From Fibrobacter sp. UWB10 (GTDB lineage: Bacteria; Fibrobacterota; Fibrobacteria; Fibrobacterales; Fibrobacteraceae), in NCBI RefSeq assembly GCF_900182935.1, contig NZ_FXUE01000002.1, positions 806,001 through 870,000 of the forward strand: DNA of 64,000 nt, in the 5' to 3' direction. This document shows positions 54,308 through 63,575 of the stretch, one piece after another. The notes below the pieces were generated by a model. The model saw only the letters and a list, made by a program, of their open reading frames with translations, did no database searches and was not told where the DNA came from. Every line of letters starts with the position of its first letter. Position 1 is the stretch's first letter. Position numbers and translations under genes: made by a program.

Positions 54308-57300
54308 ACAAGAGTCTTTTCGAGAGTTTCCAGAATTTCGGACGCTTCGTTAAAGTCGTAATCGTCCAGCAGTTCCTTCAACTTGTGGAGCAGAACTTCT
54401 TGGTTCGGCTCAAACGCAATATTTTCAATGCCATCGAGAATACGCTTGCACTGGGTCGAAGAGCAGGTATCCACCGCATCCTTTAGCGCCTTGACCGCAG
54501 AAGCGAGCTTTTGAGCGGCTTCAGGGTCATGCGACTTTTGTACCGTCGCATTCTGTTCCGAGGCAATATCAGCAAGCACAATCTGCAAGTCTTCGATTAG
54601 CGCATGCAGTTTTTCTTCGAACACATTGTAATTGCCAAAATTACACTGTTTCTGTTCGAGTTCCGCTTCGAGCGAGGCCGCCAAGTTCTGCACATGGGTA
54701 GACCCAATTGTTCCGCACAGGCCCTTGATGGTATGCACAATGCGGGTTGCTTCTTCGTAATGGAATTCTTCGATAAGCGAGCGCAAATTGAACGAATTTC
54801 CGCCATAGTCGCGCACAAATCCCTGCATAATCTTGAGGTACATATTGCGGTTATTGTTGGCATGGTAAAGGCCCGATTCCGCATCAAAGTCGCGCACCTT
54901 CTGGAAATACGAAATGAAATTCTTGTCATCTTGCGACAGGTCAGAATCATGCCCGTTGCTTGCATGCGGCGTTTCGGCGGCCACTGGCAAGAACTTCGCC
55001 ATTTCTTCGTACAAGACCGTCGGATCAATCGGCTTTACAATGTGTGCGTTCATGCCCGCTTCAAGGCATTCTTCGGTATCTTTCTGGAAGGCGCGGGCAC
55101 TCATGGCCAAAATCGGCACCTTCTTAAAGTATTCATCTTCGCGGGCACGGATTTCCTTAGTCGCGGTAAGGCCATCCATAATCGGCATCTGGATATCCAT
55201 GAGCACCATGTCGAAGGCGTCTTTCTTGAGCATGTCGAGCGCTTCTTTACCGTTATTCGCAATCATCGCGGTAAGGCCAACGCTATTCAAGAGCGACACG
55301 GCCAGTTCCTGGTTCATCTGGTTGTCTTCAACCAGCAGGATTTTCGCTTCCTTAAAGTAAATCTTGCCCTTTTCCTTCTTTTCCACCTTCTTGTAAGTCA
55401 GCGAATAACCGAAGGCTTCTTGCAGTGCACTCAAGAGCGTACTAATCTGGAGCGGCTTAGACACATTGCTGTTAAAGCCCAAGCTCTTTGCCGTATTCAG
55501 TTCGTTTTCATCGAAATGAATCGGGTGCATCAACACCTTCGGAATCGACTTCATGTTATCTGTCAAGCCATGCACAAAGTCAAATCCGTTCAAAATCGGC
55601 ATGCTGTAATCGACCAGGAATAAATCGTACGGGGCCTCGCCCGCTTCTTCGTGCGCCTGAATCAAATCCAAAGCCTCGTCTACAGAGCTAGCCTCTTCAA
55701 CCACACAGTGCAACCTATTCAAATAATGCCTTAAAATCGTACGCAGGTTCGCGCAGTCATCCACCAAAAGCACATTCTTGTTCGTAAAGCGGTCTTCGTT
55801 TTTCCACTTGGGCTCTTCGCCCGCCTGCGGCGCAATCGGTAGCGTAATCGTAAAGAAGAACTGCGAACCTACACCCGATTCACTCGAAACCTGGAGTTGA
55901 CCACCCATGAGTTCCACCAGCGACTTAGAAATCACAAGTCCGAGGCCCGTGCCGCCGTACTTGCGCGTGGTAGAACCATCTGCCTGCGTAAATGCGTTGA
56001 ACAAGCGCGACACCTGTTCCTGCGTCATGCCAATACCCGTATCCTTGACACAGATATACAGCTTGACCATGTTGTTCGCCTGCTGCAACAGCTTGACGCT
56101 CAGGGTAATGTCACCCTTTTCGGTAAACTTGGTCGCATTGTTAATCAGGTTCGTAAAAATCTGCGAAAGACGAAGCGGGTCGCCCATCAAGATTTCAGGA
56201 ATATCCGGGTCGATATCGACAATCAATTCTATCGGGCGGCCAGCGATACGCACCTCGGCAAGCGCCGCCACTTCACCAATGACATCTTGCAGCACAAGCT
56301 GCGTGATTTCCAAATCCTGCTTTTTCGCTTCAATCTTCGAGAAGTCAAGAATATTATTGATAATTCCGAGCAAAGACTTGGCAGCATGTCCAATGCGGTC
56401 TACAAAACCGCGCTGGTGGTTATCCAAATTCGTTTCCGAAATCAGGTGAGCCATACCAATAATGGCATTCATCGGCGTGCGGATTTCATGACTCATGTTG
56501 GCCAGGAATTCGCTCTTGGCCTGAGTTGCCTGTTCTGCAATTTCACGGGCGGCCACCACTTCCGAAATATCAATCATCGAAAGCATGTAGCCAACAACAG
56601 TCTCTTGCACCTTCAAGGTACAGCCTTCGCCGCGGAACCAAGTTTCTTCGGTGCCGTTTTCGGGCTTGAGCATCAAAGAATCTTTCCAGACTTCGTCATT
56701 CTGGTAAGACTTGATCATGGCCTGAATCATCGATTCCGGGAGGCCCATGTCTTTCAGTTCATTAATCGAAATTCCGACAAACGAGCGCCATTCCTTGCCC
56801 AAGAATTCCGCCAGTTGGCGTGACATATATTTAATATGCAGGTTCTTGTCGAAAATAATCAGGATCGAATGATCGCCCGAAAGCATGATCGTATCCAGAA
56901 TCGTATCTTTCTGGATTCCGCTCGTTTCATCGTTGATCATGATCAGGAATCGCGTCGCACCGTTGTCTTCGACAAGCGCCTGGAACGACATGCCCCACCA
57001 TGCTACTTCACCATCAGCATTTTGCACCCGCACAATGGTCTTACGTTCACTTGCAAGCATCTGCCCGCCCATGGCCACGCGATGCGCAAACTTCTTGAAC
57101 GCATCCGAGGGGAAGAACTTGAACAGGCTTTCTTCTTTCATGTCATCGCCATTGTTCAAGAAATCGACCACATGTGCACTCGCATGCAGAATATCAAAGT
57201 TTTCGTTCGTTAAAATAATCGTGAAGTTATCGCCTTTCCACAAAAGCGTATCGAAAAGTGTACTGGAATTCACGCTGTCATTCAAGTCGCGCTGAATATA

Positions 57301-58275
57301 GCGGCGGAACAGTAAGTGCGAGGTAATCGCCGCAAGCGCTACCAAGGCGAACACTAAAATCGCCACAATGCCAAGCACGGTCGAAGAATTATTATCGATA
57401 CTAGCAGCAATCTTGTTATGCTGACTTACATGAACCAAGTAGAACGGCAACTGCTTCAAGGGCGTCACCATAAAAATCAACTGTTGGTGGTGTTCATTCG
57501 TCTTTTCAAAGCGTAAAATGCGCCCATCCATCAGCGTATCGGAACTGAATTTGTCAGATACAAGTTCCAACAATTCTTCGACACTGTCCTGCAAGACCTT
57601 ACCGCGGTTCGTTTCGTACGGGAAATACGTGAACAGATTATCGTTTTCACTGCCCACCAACATGGTAATGCCGCCTTCTTCCTTGGCAAGCGCACCCATC
57701 GCAAGCCTTAACTGGTGAAGGTTGATATCTTCGCCGACAGCGCCCCTGAATTTTTGATAGTAGTCCCAAATCGGGTAAGAAAGCGAAAGCACCTGACGAT
57801 TGAGACTTTTGCGAATCGTCGGTCCCGTGTAGGCAAGTCCCCTTTTACGGGAAGCTTCTAGATACCAGCCCTTGGTACGGAATTCAGCCTGATCACTTTC
57901 AAGCTTGATTCCTCTGCCCGAAACAAATTCGCCGGTAGTCGTTCCGAAATACACATCGACAATGCCTTCGTCACTTTGGGTCTGCTTATAAAGAACTGGC
58001 TTGACAGCCTTTTCCTTGGTCACCTGCTGCACACGCTTGACCGTTGTCAGGAATTTTTCTTCGCGGACCTTCAAGAAAGCTTCGACTTCGGTCTGCACGC
58101 GTTCACGGAGAGCTGTTTCGGTATTCGCGACGGCAGAATCCACCAGCATGGAACGCACCGCATGCGAAAAAATAAGGACCATCGCCACTGCCGCAAGCAA
58201 TGTCGGAAGCATATAAACCACAGAAATGCGGTTACGTAAACGACGACGTTGGGCGTTCAGCGGGTTACGGGACAC
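54304..58275 (-). CDS. Hybrid sensor histidine kinase with Cache-like sensor, two PAS, two receivers and Hpt
   Basis: About 1323 residues. Order: membrane helix near 20-45, extracytoplasmic sensor (Cache-like, about 50-295), second helix (about 300-325), PAS (345-450), PAS (465-580), HisKA with FLANMSHEIRTPMN (His about 597), HATPase (LINNATKFTEKG...GLGLVISKSLVELMGG), REC1 (FLVDYSMP), REC2 (VLMDIQMPIMDG), Hpt (VHTIKGLCG) and a helical end. This is an ArcB/BarA-like phosphorelay. Two GTG codons compete: AAGGAG overlaps the one at 58281 but is well placed for 58275. The HD-GYP regulator gene lies 12 nt upstream, so it is the likely partner. Confidence 0.88.
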   Translation of the reverse strand: MSRNPLNAQRRRLRNRISVVYMLPTLLAAVAMVLIFSHAVRSMLVDSAVANTETALRERVQTEVEAFLKVREEKFLTTVKRVQQVTKEKAVKPVLYKQTQSDEGIVDVYFGTTTGEFVSGRGIKLESDQAEFRTKGWYLEASRKRGLAYTGPTIRKSLNRQVLSLSYPIWDYYQKFRGAVGEDINLHQLRLAMGALAKEEGGITMLVGSENDNLFTYFPYETNRGKVLQDSVEELLELVSDKFSSDTLMDGRILRFEKTNEHHQQLIFMVTPLKQLPFYLVHVSQHNKIAASIDNNSSTVLGIVAILVFALVALAAITSHLLFRRYIQRDLNDSVNSSTLFDTLLWKGDNFTIILTNENFDILHASAHVVDFLNNGDDMKEESLFKFFPSDAFKKFAHRVAMGGQMLASERKTIVRVQNADGEVAWWGMSFQALVEDNGATRFLIMINDETSGIQKDTILDTIMLSGDHSILIIFDKNLHIKYMSRQLAEFLGKEWRSFVGISINELKDMGLPESMIQAMIKSYQNDEVWKDSLMLKPENGTEETWFRGEGCTLKVQETVVGYMLSMIDISEVVAAREIAEQATQAKSEFLANMSHEIRTPMNAIIGMAHLISETNLDNHQRGFVDRIGHAAKSLLGIINNILDFSKIEAKKQDLEITQLVLQDVIGEVAALAEVRIAGRPIELIVDIDPDIPEILMGDPLRLSQIFTNLINNATKFTEKGDITLSVKLLQQANNMVKLYICVKDTGIGMTQEQVSRLFNAFTQADGSTTRKYGGTGLGLVISKSLVELMGGQLQVSSESGVGSQFFFTITLPIAPQAGEEPKWKNEDRFTNKNVLLVDDCANLRTILRHYLNRLHCVVEEASSVDEALDLIQAHEEAGEAPYDLFLVDYSMPILNGFDFVHGLTDNMKSIPKVLMHPIHFDENELNTAKSLGFNSNVSKPLQISTLLSALQEAFGYSLTYKKVEKKEKGKIYFKEAKILLVEDNQMNQELAVSLLNSVGLTAMIANNGKEALDMLKKDAFDMVLMDIQMPIMDGLTATKEIRAREDEYFKKVPILAMSARAFQKDTEECLEAGMNAHIVKPIDPTVLYEEMAKFLPVAAETPHASNGHDSDLSQDDKNFISYFQKVRDFDAESGLYHANNNRNMYLKIMQGFVRDYGGNSFNLRSLIEEFHYEEATRIVHTIKGLCGTIGSTHVQNLAASLEAELEQKQCNFGNYNVFEEKLHALIEDLQIVLADIASEQNATVQKSHDPEAAQKLASAVKALKDAVDTCSSTQCKRILDGIENIAFEPNQEVLLHKLKELLDDYDFNEASEILETLEKTLV

Positions 58276-58287
58276 GACCACTCCTTT

Positions 58288-59355
58288 TTAAGGATTTTCC
58301 TTAAAATGATCGTAAATCTCGGGCAATTTAGATTCTAACGACATGAAGGCATCAACGACATCAGGGTCAAACTGAGTCCCCCTGCCTTTCAAGATTTCTT
58401 CGACAGCCACTTCGTGCGGGAAAGCTTCTTTATAGGGGCGCTTCGAAACCAAGGCGTCGTACACGTCGGCCACCGACATCAAGCGCGCCCCTACGGGGAT
58501 ATCGTCACCCTTGAGCTTGTTCGGGTAACCCGTTCCATCAAAGCGCTCATGGTGATTCAAGATAATATCGGCACAAATCTTGACCAACGGATGGTCCTTG
58601 AGTTCATGCGTGGCATTCACCAGCACATCGTAACCCTTTTGAGCATGCGTACTCATCACCGCCCATTCTTCGGCATTCAGGCGGGCCGGTTTACGCAAAA
58701 TTTCATCGGGAATGCCGACTTTGCCAATGTCGTGGAGCGGAGCGGCTGTCGCATAATAATCGATATATTCGTTATTCGGAATCGCATCTTTAAAACGTGG
58801 ATGTTCGCGAAGGGTTTCGGCAAGCATCTGCACCAGCACCTGCGTACGCTTAATGTGGGCGCCCGTTTCGGGGTCGCGGTATTCGGCCAGCGCACCGAGA
58901 CTTGTCAGCATGACCTTGAGGGTTTTACGCAAATCGAGGGTCTTTTCTTCGACCAGTTCTTGCAAATGATCGCGCTGGTGCTTAAATTCCAATTGATTCT
59001 TGATACGGAGCTGCACTAAATTCGGATGGAACGGCTTGGTAATATAATCGACGGCGCCGAGGTCCAGGCCAGTCTGCTCACTCTTGGAATCGGCTTTTGC
59101 AGTCAGGAACAGTACGGGCGTATTTTCGACGAGTTTTTTTTCGTTCATCTGGCGAAGCGTTTCGTAGCCATCCATTTCTGGCATCATCACGTCAAGCAAA
59201 ATCAGGTCCGGTTTGACTTTTTCGGTCAAAAATAGGCCTTTTTTGCCATCCAGGGCCACAAAAACGTCGTACTCGCCGGACAAAATTCCTTCGAGCACTT
59301 CGATATTCGTCTTCGTGTCGTCAATTACCAAAATCTTTGCGCGCTTCCGTTCCAT
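58288..59355 (-). CDS. HD-GYP response regulator
   Basis: A 355-residue protein: receiver domain (ILVIDDTKTNIEVLEG, phospho-Asp in LILLDVMMPEMDGY, Lys in YITKPFHP), then an HD-GYP domain with HDIGKVGIPDEIL, NHHERFDGTGYP and GARLMSVADVYDAL. HD-GYP proteins usually hydrolyse c-di-GMP. The kinase follows after 12 nt. TATATT lies 8 nt before the ATG, so the leader is nearly absent. Confidence 0.9.
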   Translation of the reverse strand: MERKRAKILVIDDTKTNIEVLEGILSGEYDVFVALDGKKGLFLTEKVKPDLILLDVMMPEMDGYETLRQMNEKKLVENTPVLFLTAKADSKSEQTGLDLGAVDYITKPFHPNLVQLRIKNQLEFKHQRDHLQELVEEKTLDLRKTLKVMLTSLGALAEYRDPETGAHIKRTQVLVQMLAETLREHPRFKDAIPNNEYIDYYATAAPLHDIGKVGIPDEILRKPARLNAEEWAVMSTHAQKGYDVLVNATHELKDHPLVKICADIILNHHERFDGTGYPNKLKGDDIPVGARLMSVADVYDALVSKRPYKEAFPHEVAVEEILKGRGTQFDPDVVDAFMSLESKLPEIYDHFKENP

Positions 59356-59617
59356 ATAACCCTAATATAATGTTTAGCGGCCTGAATAGACCAACTTAAC
59401 TTATTCCAATTTGGAATATCCAATTTTTTTTGAGAAAAAGCCCTTTTGCAACATTTTTATATGTTTTCCCCTTTACAACATGTGATATAATGTACAAAAG
59501 GGGTATGGAAAAAAAGTCAACATTCTTATTAAAATTAACAAAACGCCCTCTAAAAGTGGAATTATATTTATGGATGGTCATTAGCCTATACTTTTACAGG
59601 TTTGGAGATTTTTTGAG
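59356..59617. promoter_or_regulatory. Divergent spacer with inverted repeats upstream of GH43
   Basis: A 262-bp A/T-rich gap. ATTCCA-ATT-TGGAAT (59402-59416) is a palindrome. CCCCTTT (59471-59477) and AAAGGGG (59499-59505) face each other around TATAAT. They could be operators for the GH43 gene, but this is only suggested by position. Confidence 0.4.
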
Positions 59618-61420
59618 ATGAAGCAAATTATACCGTTGGCAATCGCTTTAGCAGGAGCGTCTTTTGCGCAAGTCGATGTAGCCCCCTTCTGGCGCGCAGT
59701 TGACAGCGTAAGCAAGAGTTTTGGCAACTCAGTCAACGACCTGTATACCGACCTCTCCCTCCTCGACACCATAAAACTTGCCGGGGAAATCTTCCCCATC
59801 ACCTGGGAAAGCAGCGACACACTGTTCCTCACCAACGATGGCCACATTAACGGCAGATTTGTGGGCGAAAACAAGGAAGTGACCCTCACGGCGACTATCC
59901 TCGATGGCCTGAGCGCAAAGACACAGGACGTACCTTTCAAAATCTCCATCCATGGGTACGAACCCTACTCCAACTACCTTTTCGCGTATTTCCCGGCCAA
60001 CGACAACGAGAATATCTACTACGCGCTGAGCAACGACGGCTACAGCTTTACCGCCATGAACAACGGAAAGCGTGTGGTGGCCGCCGACACGGTTAGCATC
60101 AAGAAGGGGCTCCGCGACCCGCACGTGCTACGTGCGCCCGACGGCTGGTTCTACATGGTGAATACCGACATGAAGAGTGCCGAGGGCTGGGCAAGCAATC
60201 GCGGCATGGTGCTCATGCGCTCCCGCGATCTCATCAACTGGAAGCACGCCACCGTACACTTCCCTGACAAATATAAAGGCAAAAATTTTGCGAACGTGAC
60301 CCGTGTCTGGGCCCCCGAAACCTTCTGGGACGACACCTACGACAACGGCGACGGAACCAAGGGTCGCCCGCTCGTGTATTTTTCGCTGTTGACCAACGAT
60401 GGCACCATCAGCTACGACAAGGTTTTCTATGCCTACTCGAACAAGGACTTTACCGACCTGGAAGGCGACCCGCAGCATTTCTTTGACCGCGGCAAATCGA
60501 CTATCGATATGGATATCGTCTATAACCCGGTCGACAAGAAGTACCATGCCTTTTACAAGAACGAAGGCGACGGCGGAATCTGCAAGGTGACCGCACAGAC
60601 ACTCATGCCCAAGAGCGGAGCTACCTCGGGTTCGCAGTGGAGCAAGCCGAGTAAGGCCCTACAGCAAACGACCGAAGCTGTAGAAGGTGCAGGCGTATTC
60701 AAGCTTATCAACCAGAATTCCTGGGTGCTCATGTACGATTGCTACATGAACGGACATTATCAATTTACGAGCAGTTCTGACCTCGAAAACTTCAAGTTCG
60801 TACAGGACACCAAGACGAGCGGCGCATTCACGCCCCGCCACGGGACAATCCTCCCGGTTACCGCCCAGGAGACGGCAGCCCTCATGAAGGCCTTCCCCAC
60901 GCCAGATTTTGAACCGCGAGTGATTGACATTCCCGATTCTATCGGTGTTTGCGATGGCAAGAAGGTCGTAGCTCCGTGCAGCGGCACTAAGATTATCCCC
61001 TACGTGAAGGTCGGCAATGACGGCTGGAACGAGACGCTAGACTTGAAGGTTGCCAAGGGCGCGTCAGTCACATTTGGGCCGCACCCATGGGACGGCAAGA
61101 TTTGGAGCTGGGAAGGTCCGAACGGATTCAAGTCCACCACCCGCGAAAACACGCTCAAGAATGTGGACGGAGACTTTAGCGGTTACTACACCGTGACCTA
61201 CACCAACGAAACCGGCTGCAAAAGCATCGCCAAAATCAGAATGATCGTAGACGACCCCGACAAGCCCTACAAGGAACCGGACACCACAACGACAATCGTT
61301 TCTAAAAGGCTCCGTGACTACAGCAAATCCACGCGTTTGAACCGTAATCCGGTTTACTTTGACTTGCTGGGCAATAGACTCAAGGCCAAGCCAAGAAACG
61401 CGGTTTATATCCAACGATAA
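59618..61420 (+). CDS. Secreted GH43-like glycosidase with Ig-like domains
   Basis: A 600-residue exported protein. The signal peptide ends SFAQ. About 20-110 is an Ig-like domain of the 'atrophied' bacterial kind (ITWESSDTLFLTNDGHI). Residues 115-430 form a GH43-like propeller with LRDPHVLRAPDGWFYMVNTD (Asp), TRVWAPETFWDD, DMDIVYNPVDKKYHAFYKNE and EAVEGAGVFK (Glu). Residues 440-550 form another beta domain ending in a basic tail. Likely acts on arabinose or xylose side chains. GGAG lies 10 nt before the ATG. Confidence 0.8.
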   Translation: MKQIIPLAIALAGASFAQVDVAPFWRAVDSVSKSFGNSVNDLYTDLSLLDTIKLAGEIFPITWESSDTLFLTNDGHINGRFVGENKEVTLTATILDGLSAKTQDVPFKISIHGYEPYSNYLFAYFPANDNENIYYALSNDGYSFTAMNNGKRVVAADTVSIKKGLRDPHVLRAPDGWFYMVNTDMKSAEGWASNRGMVLMRSRDLINWKHATVHFPDKYKGKNFANVTRVWAPETFWDDTYDNGDGTKGRPLVYFSLLTNDGTISYDKVFYAYSNKDFTDLEGDPQHFFDRGKSTIDMDIVYNPVDKKYHAFYKNEGDGGICKVTAQTLMPKSGATSGSQWSKPSKALQQTTEAVEGAGVFKLINQNSWVLMYDCYMNGHYQFTSSSDLENFKFVQDTKTSGAFTPRHGTILPVTAQETAALMKAFPTPDFEPRVIDIPDSIGVCDGKKVVAPCSGTKIIPYVKVGNDGWNETLDLKVAKGASVTFGPHPWDGKIWSWEGPNGFKSTTRENTLKNVDGDFSGYYTVTYTNETGCKSIAKIRMIVDDPDKPYKEPDTTTTIVSKRLRDYSKSTRLNRNPVYFDLLGNRLKAKPRNAVYIQR

Positions 61421-61423
61421 AGC

Positions 61424-61478
61424 AATGTGAGGTGTATATCATTTCACACTTCACATCAGTCACTACACATTAACATTT
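61424..61478. repeat. GTGTGA-word intergenic hairpin
   Basis: ATGTGAGGTGT / ACACTTCACAT is an inverted repeat with one mismatch. On the minus strand the same words supply the last codons (NVNV) and stop of the TenI-like gene. Confidence 0.6.
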
Positions 61479-62086
61479 ACTGCACGACTTAATTTAATAA
61501 AAGCATTTACCGGGTCGGCATAATTCCAGATGCCCCCGAGAACAGAGACTCCCTGCACCGGGAGTTTTTTGATTTCATCCAGCGTTTCGTGGTCAACGCC
61601 GCCAAAAGCGATTACCTGGGGGATTTTTGAACCGGCTAAAGCATTCAATTTGCCCAAAACCGGCTCAATTCCATGAAATTTGACCGGCTCATACACCGAC
61701 TGCGGCTGAAATACCGGCCCCACAAGCGCCCCAGCCACCCATTCCGGCAACTGTTCCAGCTGATCCAGGCTCCGGCAAAAAGCAACCGTATTCACGCGTT
61801 TCCAACTTTCGGGAACATCGCCCAACAACGAGCCCGCCTCGGCAACACACCCGCGAACATCCAGGCGTTCCGCCAAATCCGGCGTGCCACGCACCCAAAT
61901 ACGGTCACGGCAATCCATCGGGAGCGACAAAAGCCAGCGTTCGTAATCGCTTTCAGTGGCATAAGGAGAGCCCCCTCGCCCGCGCTTCGAGAGAATCAAG
62001 CGCGAAAGCCCGCGGGAAAACATTTGCTCAATATCGTCAAATTCCGAAGCAAAATCGTCAGGAGATGTCGTAAGCCACAATCGCAT
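61463..62086 (-). CDS. Thiamine phosphate synthase / TenI-like protein
   Basis: A 207-residue TIM-barrel: MRLWLTTSPDDF, a middle ...LVGPVFQPQSVYEP, and FGGVDHETLDEIKKLPVQGVSVLGGIWNYADP, as in ThiE/TenI. The canonical ThiE pyrophosphate-binding residues are not all evident, so a TenI-type role is more likely. TATATT lies 6 nt before the ATG at 62086; the frame opens at 62128 without support. Confidence 0.75.
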   Translation of the reverse strand: MRLWLTTSPDDFASEFDDIEQMFSRGLSRLILSKRGRGGSPYATESDYERWLLSLPMDCRDRIWVRGTPDLAERLDVRGCVAEAGSLLGDVPESWKRVNTVAFCRSLDQLEQLPEWVAGALVGPVFQPQSVYEPVKFHGIEPVLGKLNALAGSKIPQVIAFGGVDHETLDEIKKLPVQGVSVLGGIWNYADPVNAFIKLSRAVNVNV

Positions 62087-62172
62087 GCAACAAATATAAG
62101 AAATGGACTGCCAAATTTTAATCGCCACACGGATTGTACTACGTACTAAAAGTGTGCAAGGTTATGACGCAG

Positions 62173-62367
62173 CAGAAAACTTGTTTTCTGTTATGGCATA
62201 ACCGTAGCCACGAACGCCAACGGCGTTAAATGCTAGGTTCGGAAGTAGGCTTGCAAGCAATCCTGCTTCTCTCGCCTTACGCATTTATCGAAATCACTAA
62301 CGTGATTTCTGAAAGGATTATTTATGTATCAGGCGCGGCTCTTGATGTTGTTGACGGCTACGCCGTC
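62173..62367. repeat. Cluster of short perfect hairpins
   Basis: Hairpins in a row: CAGAAAAC-TT-GTTTTCTG (62173-62190), AACGCC-AAC-GGCGTT (62213-62227), GCTTGCAAGC (62249-62258), GAAATCAC-TAAC-GTGATTTC (62290-62309), GACGGC-TAC-GCCGTC (62353-62367). No gene is supported in 62087-62390. Confidence 0.6.
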
Positions 62368-62379
62368 CGCGGCGTCACT

Positions 62380-62417
62380 CGGTCATAGAATCAAACAAGT
62401 TTGATTCTGCGACACTC
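62380..62417 (+). repeat. Palindrome element with conserved flanks, copy 2
   Basis: CGGTCAT, AGAATCAAAC-AA-GTTTGATTCT, GCGACACTC. See copy 1 at 19250-19287. Confidence 0.6.
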
Positions 62418-62441
62418 GTTTAGCACGCTATGCTTGGACAT
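62391..62441 (-). CDS. Possible 16-residue peptide after FISUMP copy 2
   Basis: ATG-TCC-AAG with the same hairpin and TGGGAG binding site as at 19162, then divergent codons (MSKHSVLNECRRIKLV). It runs into the palindrome element. It may be a start-signal relic. Confidence 0.25.
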   Translation of the reverse strand: MSKHSVLNECRRIKLV

Positions 62442-62530
62442 AATAACTCCCAATGGCATTCCTCCCCAGGAATGCCTAGTTTTTTTTTATTTAAAATTTT
62501 ACAGTTTGAAAGTGATGGTTATTCAACCAT
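62432..62530. repeat. Conserved 3' flank of FISUMP genes, copy 2 (inverted)
   Basis: The reverse complement of 19070-19170, with small differences, for example in the A-run and the hairpin loop. Confidence 0.85.
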
Positions 62531-63550
62531 TACACAACGGACAGAAAAACCATGGATTTTAAGTGTTTTCGTTACAGGATTTGCCGTCGAATAAAAGTCT
62601 TGCCAAGAAGCCTTTGACATCTGAGCCCCATTCAAAGATTGTTCTTCTGGATAATGCCAATACGTACCTTCTTGAAGACTAGTAAAGCTATGGTTCCAAT
62701 TATATCCTGCACCAACAAGGCTAAAGCCACTATCATTACTACCGCCAAAGCCGTATGCAGAACGAGTTCCCTTTACTCCATCCTTATTGTTATCAGCGTG
62801 CACGGCAATATAGTAGTCGTTATAAGTCAGCAGTCTCCAGCCATCAGGGCAAATTCCCTGGTGATTGGGTTTGATTAAATCAGCGCAACTTTCAGTGTTG
62901 CATCGACTCGGCAACTGCATCATTTCGGCCCACTGGTATAAACCACCGTAGTTATTGCAATTAGCCGTGTCATTTTTGTAGCAATACTTTTCAATTTTAG
63001 AATCATCTTCTTGATCTTCAAAGCCCCAAACAAATTCACCTATATCTAAATTCTCAGCCATCACCTTGATAGAGGCAGCCTTACCAGCAGTGTCCTTACC
63101 ATCAATTTGGATGTAATAATATTCGCGGCTGTTTCGCGGATCAACAAACTTGATATAATCACCTGCACGCCAAAGAATCCCTTTAAAAGCAACAGTTCGA
63201 TCATAAGAACTACTGCTCAATTCTTCCTCTTCACTACTGCTCGAAGCAACAACACTCGAAGAAGACTGCTTTACATCTTCGCTGCTGCTCGACTTCGGCG
63301 TGGCGCTGGAAGAAGACTCATTCACAACGCTGCTGCTAGAATCTTCTTTTTTGACTGAAGAACTGCTCTTGTCGCCATCAACGGAGCTAGAAGAATTCTT
63401 GGTTGCTGCCGAGGAGCTAGATTCCTTCGTCATTTCCACCGAAGAAGAGGATTCCTCGCTCGGGTCCGGAGCAGGCGCAGAACTGCTAGATTCATCGCCG
63501 CAAGCAACAAACAAAACCGCAGAAAGCAACAATGCAACAAAATATTTCAC
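62519..63550 (-). CDS. FISUMP-domain lipoprotein, copy 2
   Basis: A 343-residue lipoprotein: lipobox LFVAC, SSSS-block linker (about 20-120) and FISUMP (TIGR02145) domain with IKVMAENLDIGE, YGGLYQWAEMMQLP, CPDGWRLLTYNDYY, GAGYNW and IHGFSVRCVMVE. It starts with GTG after CGGAGG. The leader TGAGGTTATCGGAGG matches copy 1 (one change), and the linker blocks NSSSS, GDKSSSSVKKE and VKQSSSSVVASSSS are shared. Function unknown; probably surface exposed. Confidence 0.88.
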   Translation of the reverse strand: MKYFVALLLSAVLFVACGDESSSSAPAPDPSEESSSSVEMTKESSSSAATKNSSSSVDGDKSSSSVKKEDSSSSVVNESSSSATPKSSSSEDVKQSSSSVVASSSSEEEELSSSSYDRTVAFKGILWRAGDYIKFVDPRNSREYYYIQIDGKDTAGKAASIKVMAENLDIGEFVWGFEDQEDDSKIEKYCYKNDTANCNNYGGLYQWAEMMQLPSRCNTESCADLIKPNHQGICPDGWRLLTYNDYYIAVHADNNKDGVKGTRSAYGFGGSNDSGFSLVGAGYNWNHSFTSLQEGTYWHYPEEQSLNGAQMSKASWQDFYSTANPVTKTLKIHGFSVRCVMVE

Positions 63551-63575
63551 AGAAAACCTCCGATAACCTCATGAA

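Noticed and set aside
62173-62417. Integron attC-like array
   Set aside because: Some words look like GTTRRRY (GTTAAAT), but the paired RYYYAAC core is missing and no cassette genes or integrase are present.
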